Shown here piece by piece: positions 59,539-64,000 of a DNA stretch of 64,000 nucleotides. The DNA is taken from assembly GCA_028284945.1 (NCBI GenBank), contig JANQQJ010000028.1, forward strand, positions 124,001 to 188,000. Direction: 5' to 3'. A program made the position numbers and the translations under genes. How positions within the stretch are numbered: position 1 is the stretch's first letter; each line of letters opens with the position of its first letter. The notes under the pieces were generated by a model that was not told where the DNA came from, ran no database searches, and was given only the letters and a program-made list of their open reading frames with translations. The stretch is from Alphaproteobacteria bacterium (GTDB taxonomy: Bacteria > Pseudomonadota > Alphaproteobacteria > SMXS01).

Positions 59539-60490
59539 CCCATACGAAAACCAGACGCCCGCCCCCTGGCTGGAGGGGTTCGATACCTATCGGGCCAAGG
59601 AACTCGATCCGCTGCTCGAGGAGATGGACCAATCCCGCCAGCGCGCGCTCGCCAAGGCAAAGCAGCGGATGATGTGGGTCGCCCCCCTTGTCCTGCTGGC
59701 TGCTGGCCTATTATGGGTCTTCACCCAAAACCCCATGTTTGCCGTCTTTGCCGGCTTCGCGGGTGGCGGCTTGGGCTACGCCTTCGTCAAAGCGCCGTTT
59801 TCCGAGCATAACCACCTGGTAAAGCGCGAACTCGTTACCCGCCTTGCCCGTTTCTTTGATCTTAACTTCGAGCTCAAGCCGGTTGTGACGCCGGTCGGCG
59901 CACTGCGGCGACTGGGGCTTGTCTCGAGCTATGACCGGAAGTCCGCGGAGGACAGGGTCTATGGGGTCTATGAGGGTGTCGAGATTGATCTGGTCGAGCT
60001 GCATCTGGAACAGAAGCGCCGGTCGAAAAACCGTACCTATTACGTCACCGTCTTTCGTGGACCGGTATTCGTCTTTTCGTTCCCCAAACGCTTCAACGGC
60101 CGCACGATCATCAAGTCCGATGCGACGTCGGTCGGCAATTGGTTCACCGGCGTGTTTTCATCCGGCGAGCGGGTAAAACTCGAGGATCCGGAGTTTGAAC
60201 GCCATTTCGAGGTCTATGGTACCGACCAGGTCGAGGCGCGCTACCTGCTGACACCAAGCTTTATGGAAGCGTTACTGGGATTGCGCCAATCCCTTAAGTC
60301 AGGGGTTCAGGCGGCGTTCGACGGCGGACAACTCTATATTACCGCCAACAACAATCAGGACCGGTTTGAATCAGGCGGCTGGTCTCAAGACGAGACCATG
60401 GCACAGCAGGTTGACCGCTTCGTCCAGGAGCTCGGGGTTGTATTCAGAATTATTGACGATCTGAATTTGCAAAGCCGTACAGGGCTTTAA
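59531..60490 (+). CDS. DUF3137 membrane protein (copy 2)
   Basis: A 319-residue paralogue of the preceding protein. The block RVKLEDPEFERHFEVYGTDQ then VEARYLLTPSFMEAL is nearly the same, and the two membrane helices lie near residues 42-80. The N-terminal half is much less conserved. A strong hairpin terminator follows at 60529, which closes the lemA-DUF3137-DUF3137 operon. Confidence 0.88.
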   Translation: MADPYENQTPAPWLEGFDTYRAKELDPLLEEMDQSRQRALAKAKQRMMWVAPLVLLAAGLLWVFTQNPMFAVFAGFAGGGLGYAFVKAPFSEHNHLVKRELVTRLARFFDLNFELKPVVTPVGALRRLGLVSSYDRKSAEDRVYGVYEGVEIDLVELHLEQKRRSKNRTYYVTVFRGPVFVFSFPKRFNGRTIIKSDATSVGNWFTGVFSSGERVKLEDPEFERHFEVYGTDQVEARYLLTPSFMEALLGLRQSLKSGVQAAFDGGQLYITANNNQDRFESGGWSQDETMAQQVDRFVQELGVVFRIIDDLNLQSRTGL

Positions 60491-60528
60491 TTCTTTCACT
60501 TCACACAAAATTTCAAAGCACCATCAAA

Positions 60529-60554
60529 AAAGGGCGCGCCGCGGCGCGCCCTTT
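60529..60554. terminator. Strong intrinsic terminator-like hairpin
   Basis: AAAGGGCGCGCC (60529-60540), a two-base loop and GGCGCGCCCTTT (60543-60554) pair perfectly. A-rich sequence before and T-rich sequence after allow it to serve both the DUF3137 operon and the convergent DUF1344 gene. Confidence 0.85.
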
Positions 60555-60575
60555 CTCAATAAGTTTAACTCATGC

Positions 60576-60848
60576 TTATGAGTTATTCGCGGGGGACAAC
60601 ACCTTGACCTTGGTCACCCGGAAGAAGCCATTCTTGTTCTTGTACTTCACTTTGACCTTGGCGCCTTCGGCCAGGCCTTCTTCAGACACGTCGTCGTCAT
60701 AGTAGAAGGTAATGCCATTGCGGAGTGTGAACTGGTTGGCCTCGATATCGACAGAGTCGATACGGCCACGCATATCGCTTGCACTGGCCGGTGATGCCAT
60801 TGCCAAAACAAAGGCTGCAGGCAGGAGGAGGGAGAGGAGCTTTTTCAT
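60576..60848 (-). CDS. DUF1344 family small periplasmic protein
   Basis: A 90-residue protein with a signal peptide (MKKLLSLLLPAAFVLAMASPASA) and a mature part DMRGRIDSVDIEANQFTLRN then GITFYYDDDVSEEGLAEGAKVKVKY, the strand-turn pattern of the DUF1344 family. No enzyme motif is present. AAAGGG precedes ATG 60848. The 341 bases upstream hold its promoter region and a type B repeat. Confidence 0.8.
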   Translation of the reverse strand: MKKLLSLLLPAAFVLAMASPASASDMRGRIDSVDIEANQFTLRNGITFYYDDDVSEEGLAEGAKVKVKYKNKNGFFRVTKVKVLSPANNS

Positions 60849-61060
60849 ACGGGACGCCCTTTCGCGTTGGGGAGGTTGGTAAAGGGACACAAGCACTTAC
60901 CAGAAGTGCGCCCTTTTTCTACGCCCCCGGCGCGTGTGCAGGAACCCACAACAAAAGCACAGCTGCATTGCGAATTTGCACGTCTGAATTGGCGGGATTT
61001 ACTCGTCTAGGATTGGATTGCAAGAAAAGCCAATAACAGGCCATGAAATCCAACTAGAAA

Positions 61061-61164
61061 CGTCATTGCGAGGAGGCTACAGCCGACGAAGCAATCCAGC
61101 ACATAGCTTGGTTTCCAAAATATGTTCTGGATCGCCGCGGCTGCTGCGCAGCCTAGCGATGACG
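61061..61164. repeat. Type B intergenic palindromic repeat, copy 4
   Basis: Arms CGTCATTGCGAGGAGGCT and AGCGATGACG, with GAAGCAATCCAG and a degenerate CTGGATCGCCGCG. It is the most decayed type B copy. It is the only structure I see in the 341-base gap 60849-61189 apart from the DUF1344 promoter region. Confidence 0.72.
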
Positions 61165-61189
61165 GCGTGGAGCGCTGTTGAACTACGTT

Positions 61190-61942
61190 CTAAAGCGCCA
61201 ACCCACCGTCGATGCGATACTCGCCGCCTGTCGCGAATGAGGACTCATCAGAGGCCAGGAACAAGATTGTGTTCGCAATATCCTGTGGCTCACCCAACCG
61301 TTGCAGCGCATGATTGACGCGCATGTCCTCTACCGCAGCATCCGGGTCGGGCGCCAAGTTAACGAAGGCCTCGACCATCGGCGTCATCACCGTCCCCGGA
61401 TGCACCGAGTTACACCGAATACCGAACTGGCCCGCATGCAGCGCCACTGACTTGGTCAGCATGGCAACCGCTGCTTTCGAGGTATTGTAAGCGGCTAGGT
61501 CCGCTGACGCACTCAAGCCTGCAGCAGACGAAATATTGATGATTGAGCCGCCACCGTTCTTCTTCATCTGGCCGACCGCGTATTTGCAACCCAGAAACGT
61601 GCCATCGACATTGACGGTCATGATTTTCTTCCAGTCGTCGTAAGAGACGTCCTCAACCGATCCGGGCAGCACAACACCCGCGTTGTTGACCAGCACATCA
61701 AGGCGCCCGAAACGATCAACCGTGGCAGCCATCACGTTTTGCCACCCGGCCTCATCGACGACATTTTGCGCGACGAACAGAGCATCATCACCGAGTTCAT
61801 CAGCCAATGCCTGGCCATCTATCTCGTTCAGGTCGGTGATCACAACTTTGGCCCCCTCGCTATGCAGGGTGCGAGTGTGCGCCGCGCCCAATCCGACTGC
61901 GCCGCCTGTCACCAATGCGACCTTCCCCTCAACACGTCCCAT
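61190..61942 (-). CDS. SDR family oxidoreductase
   Basis: A 250-residue classical short-chain dehydrogenase. The NAD(P) motif TGGAVGLG is at residues 12-19, NNAG near 88, and the catalytic Ser-Tyr-Lys as SSAAGLSASADLAAYNTSKAA (Y about 152, K about 156). The acid D38 in VVITDLNE favours NAD. It resembles 3-alpha(or 20-beta)-hydroxysteroid dehydrogenases and 3-oxoacyl reductases. It is divergent from two Rieske oxygenase genes and may share their substrate pathway. Confidence 0.92.
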   Translation of the reverse strand: MGRVEGKVALVTGGAVGLGAAHTRTLHSEGAKVVITDLNEIDGQALADELGDDALFVAQNVVDEAGWQNVMAATVDRFGRLDVLVNNAGVVLPGSVEDVSYDDWKKIMTVNVDGTFLGCKYAVGQMKKNGGGSIINISSAAGLSASADLAAYNTSKAAVAMLTKSVALHAGQFGIRCNSVHPGTVMTPMVEAFVNLAPDPDAAVEDMRVNHALQRLGEPQDIANTILFLASDESSFATGGEYRIDGGLAL

Positions 61943-62017
61943 CCCTGCTCTCCCTGGCTTGTGAAGCGTGGCCCCTGTGCTACCTTATGACCCAAAGCAC
62001 GGCAAGGGAGACCGGCA

Positions 62018-63463
62018 ATGGATGTTCAGGAGAAAGATGTCACGCATGTCGAGGCGCCGTCGGGCGTACCCATGGGGCGCGAGGCAACCGCCGAGGACTT
62101 GGCCGCACGGCAAAATGGGGGGGATGTCATCCCCTCTGTCGAACCGCCGCTGCGGCTCAAAACATCGACGCGCGGTACGCCGGCAGACAAAGCCCCGGAC
62201 CCGGGCCTGACCTATGATGTGATCCCCAAGGCTCGTTATACCGACGAGCGCTATGTCGGGCTGGAGTGGGACCGGCTTTGGACCAAGGTCTGGAACCTGG
62301 CGGGACGGGTTGATGACCTGACCGAACCGGGTGACTACTTCACCTATGACCTGGGCAAAGAGAGCTTCATCATTACCCGCGACCGGGAGATGAATATCCG
62401 GGCCTATTACAATGTGTGCCTGCACCGTGGAAACCGGTTAAAGCCGGAACGCGGCGTCGGCTTTTCCAACAGTTTTCAGTGCATGTATCATCATTGGGAG
62501 TGGGACCTGGACGGGACGGTCAAACGCATTCCCGATGAGGAAACCTTTCCACAAGGGTTGAATCATGACTGCTTGAAATTAAAGGAAGTCAAAGTGGACA
62601 CCTGGGGTGGCATTGTCTTCATCAACCTGAACCCGGACGCCGAGCCGCTTGCGGAGTTCTTAGGCGTCATCCCGGAACACCTGGATCCCTATCATTTTCA
62701 GGACATGGTGCTGGTCAGCGACCAGACCGTGGAGTGGGACTGTAACTGGAAAACCTCACTCGATGCGTTCAACGAATCCTATCATGTGCAGGGTATCCAC
62801 CCGCAGCTGATGTCGTGGCTCGACGATTACTACATCCAATGGGACGTTTATGGGAAGCACACGCGCATGCTGGTGCCCATGGGCGTGCCCAGCCCGCGCT
62901 ACAAGAACCAGGACAGCCCTGTCAGCGACCTTGAAGAATTCATCGAACAGGCGGGCCTCAACCCGGATGACTTCAAGGGCAAAGTGCGTGACGCCCGGCT
63001 GGCGATCCAGAAACACCGCCGGTCGCTCGAGAACGACACCCACCTGCCCTATAAACACCTGAACGACGACCAGTTGTCGGACGACTATCACTACACGGTG
63101 TTCCCGAACTGGACGATGAACATCTACGCCGATGCGATGATGCTATTCCTTAGCCGGCCGCATCCGACCGACCCCAACAAAATGTTCTGGGACCTGCAGT
63201 TCTATATGCATGTCGACCCGGCCCAACCGAAACCGGACCGGCCTGAACGCACGCAACACAAATATGACGAGGTCGATCTGGGTGAGGTGCTCAACCAGGA
63301 CGCCTATAACCTGCCCCATGTGCAGGCAGGGATGAATTCAGACGCCTATGAGGGCCTGATCCTGAGTGAACAGGAGGTCCGCATTCTGGCGTTCCATAAG
63401 ACCTGGGAAGACTATGTCGAGCCGGAAAAAACGGCCAACAAAAACAAGCAAGCGGCGGAGTAA
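62018..63463 (+). CDS. Rieske non-heme iron oxygenase, alpha subunit
   Basis: A 481-residue aromatic ring-hydroxylating oxygenase alpha subunit. The Rieske ligands are in NVCLHRGNRL and SFQCMYHHWEWD; the catalytic iron histidines in FNESYHVQGIHPQL near residue 255. The N-terminal extension of about 60 residues before KARYTDERYVGLEWDRLW is longer than usual. GGGAG precedes the ATG. The next gene, four bases on, is a second alpha subunit of the same type. Confidence 0.92.
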   Translation: MDVQEKDVTHVEAPSGVPMGREATAEDLAARQNGGDVIPSVEPPLRLKTSTRGTPADKAPDPGLTYDVIPKARYTDERYVGLEWDRLWTKVWNLAGRVDDLTEPGDYFTYDLGKESFIITRDREMNIRAYYNVCLHRGNRLKPERGVGFSNSFQCMYHHWEWDLDGTVKRIPDEETFPQGLNHDCLKLKEVKVDTWGGIVFINLNPDAEPLAEFLGVIPEHLDPYHFQDMVLVSDQTVEWDCNWKTSLDAFNESYHVQGIHPQLMSWLDDYYIQWDVYGKHTRMLVPMGVPSPRYKNQDSPVSDLEEFIEQAGLNPDDFKGKVRDARLAIQKHRRSLENDTHLPYKHLNDDQLSDDYHYTVFPNWTMNIYADAMMLFLSRPHPTDPNKMFWDLQFYMHVDPAQPKPDRPERTQHKYDEVDLGEVLNQDAYNLPHVQAGMNSDAYEGLILSEQEVRILAFHKTWEDYVEPEKTANKNKQAAE

Positions 63464-63467
63464 GTCA

Positions 63468-64000
63468 ATGAATAAAATGGATTTTCCGGCACAGGGAAGC
63501 ACCGAACTGGTCCCTGATGCGGATGTGAACTCGCCGGAAGCACTGGCGCCTTATGTCGACAACGGCACCGACCTGTTTTCCACCGACCGCTATGTGTCGG
63601 AAGACTGGGCCAGGGCCGAGTGGGAACGCATGTGGACCCGGGTCTGGACCCTGGCGGGTCTGGCCGCCGATGTGCCGGAAGTGGGCGATTACTTCAAATA
63701 TGACCTGGGGCCTGAAAGCTTCATCGTCACCCGCTGCGGCACCGGCGAAAACGACATCAAAGCCTATTACAATGTCTGCCAGCACCGGGGAAACCGGCTG
63801 GTAATGAGCGAGTTCGGCTCCACCACCAGTTTCAAGTGCATGTTCCATTCATGGGAATGGAATCTGGACGGCAGCCTGAAAAACATCCAGGACCGCGAAA
63901 CCTTCCGCGAGGAAGTGGTGGCGGACAATCCGCCCCTCACCGAGGTTCGCTGCGAGATCTGGGCCGGGTTTGTGTTCATCAATATGGATCCCGATGCAGG
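63468..64000 (+). CDS. Rieske non-heme iron oxygenase, alpha subunit (cut by window end)
   Basis: The first 177 residues of a second oxygenase alpha subunit, ending at the window edge. It has NVCQHRGNRLVMSE and TSFKCMFHSWEWN for the Rieske cluster. GGAG lies seven bases before ATG 63468. It closely resembles the preceding protein (YYNVC.HRGNRL, FKCMFHSWEW), so these are tandem paralogues. Confidence 0.9.
   Translation, partial: MNKMDFPAQGSTELVPDADVNSPEALAPYVDNGTDLFSTDRYVSEDWARAEWERMWTRVWTLAGLAADVPEVGDYFKYDLGPESFIVTRCGTGENDIKAYYNVCQHRGNRLVMSEFGSTTSFKCMFHSWEWNLDGSLKNIQDRETFREEVVADNPPLTEVRCEIWAGFVFINMDPDA

Noticed and set aside
6527-61164. Repeated intergenic palindromes as a CRISPR array
   Set aside because: Copies are kilobases apart, palindromic throughout and not separated by uniform spacers; no cas gene is present.
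1-64000. tRNA, rRNA or insertion sequence genes
   Set aside because: No cloverleaf-like intergenic sequence, rRNA core or transposase-like protein was recognised. Short RNA genes could still be missed by eye.

Overview
The window is a 64 kb, GC-rich, gene-dense bacterial chromosome segment with about 70 protein genes. It looks alphaproteobacterial, probably an uncultured or little-studied oligotroph near the Rhodospirillales. Three things suggest this: an imuA-imuB-dnaE2 mutasome cassette behind a GTTC-N7-GTTC LexA box (the alphaproteobacterial SOS form), many short palindromic intergenic repeats, and a catabolic gene set rich in acyl-CoA enzymes, Rieske oxygenases, SDR, LLM and VOC proteins. 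No rRNA, tRNA, CRISPR array or transposase was seen. The assignment to a lineage is inference; no database was searched.

Layout. 1-8.1 kb: Fe-S scaffold protein, acyl-CoA synthetase, 2-hydroxyacid dehydrogenase, a secreted GP/NWENPPGP repeat protein, DUF4126, class II aldolase, entericidin-like lipoprotein, nitroreductase, 2TM protein and an epoxide-hydrolase-like enzyme. 8.2-14.4 kb: Na/Pi symporter with a coiled-coil partner, MFS transporter, TauD-type dioxygenase, and a thioesterase-MarR-ICMT group with a clear operator. 14.5-23.5 kb: GFA, PPOX and NTF2 proteins, then a coenzyme F420 locus (cofD, cofE, fno, an LLM oxidoreductase, cofC, fbiC). 23.6-26.2 kb: thiolase and two paralogous secreted proteins flanking a nucleotidyltransferase-like gene. 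26.3-32 kb: SOS mutagenesis cassette. 32-38.1 kb: secreted and hypothetical proteins, FAH-family hydrolase, MaoC dehydratase, membrane redoxin. 38.1-44.3 kb: three DGPF/YciI paralogues, MAPEG, DUF2461, a tandem array of three secreted six-cysteine proteins plus the relic of a fourth, flavodoxin, and an ECF42-type sigma factor. 44.7-50.5 kb: nitronate monooxygenase, RelE/XRE toxin-antitoxin pair, acidic secreted protein, second MFS transporter, TetR regulator coupled to a Rieske oxygenase. 50.6-64 kb: D-aminoacylase-like amidohydrolase, DEAD-box helicase, a VOC-NTF2-purT-BVMO operon, LemA with two DUF3137 proteins, a DUF1344 protein, SDR, and two consecutive Rieske oxygenases, the last cut by the window end.

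How the genes fit together. The F420 genes supply the deazaflavin made by FbiC, tailed by CofC/CofD/CofE and reduced by Fno, for the LLM-family enzyme beside them and perhaps the PPOX-family protein. Acyl-CoA synthetase, MaoC hydratase, thiolase, thioesterase, SDR, BVMO, Rieske oxygenases and FAH hydrolase form a scattered toolkit for degrading cyclic or branched organic acids. Local regulation is readable at four places: a LexA box before imuA, a 7-3-7 palindrome between marR and the ICMT gene, a 7-1-7 palindrome inside the toxin-antitoxin promoter, and a perfect 20-bp palindrome before the TetR gene. The least explained parts are the six-cysteine secreted family (40.4-41.9 kb), the NWENPPGP repeat protein (3.4-3.9 kb) and the paired secreted proteins at 24.8 and 25.9 kb.
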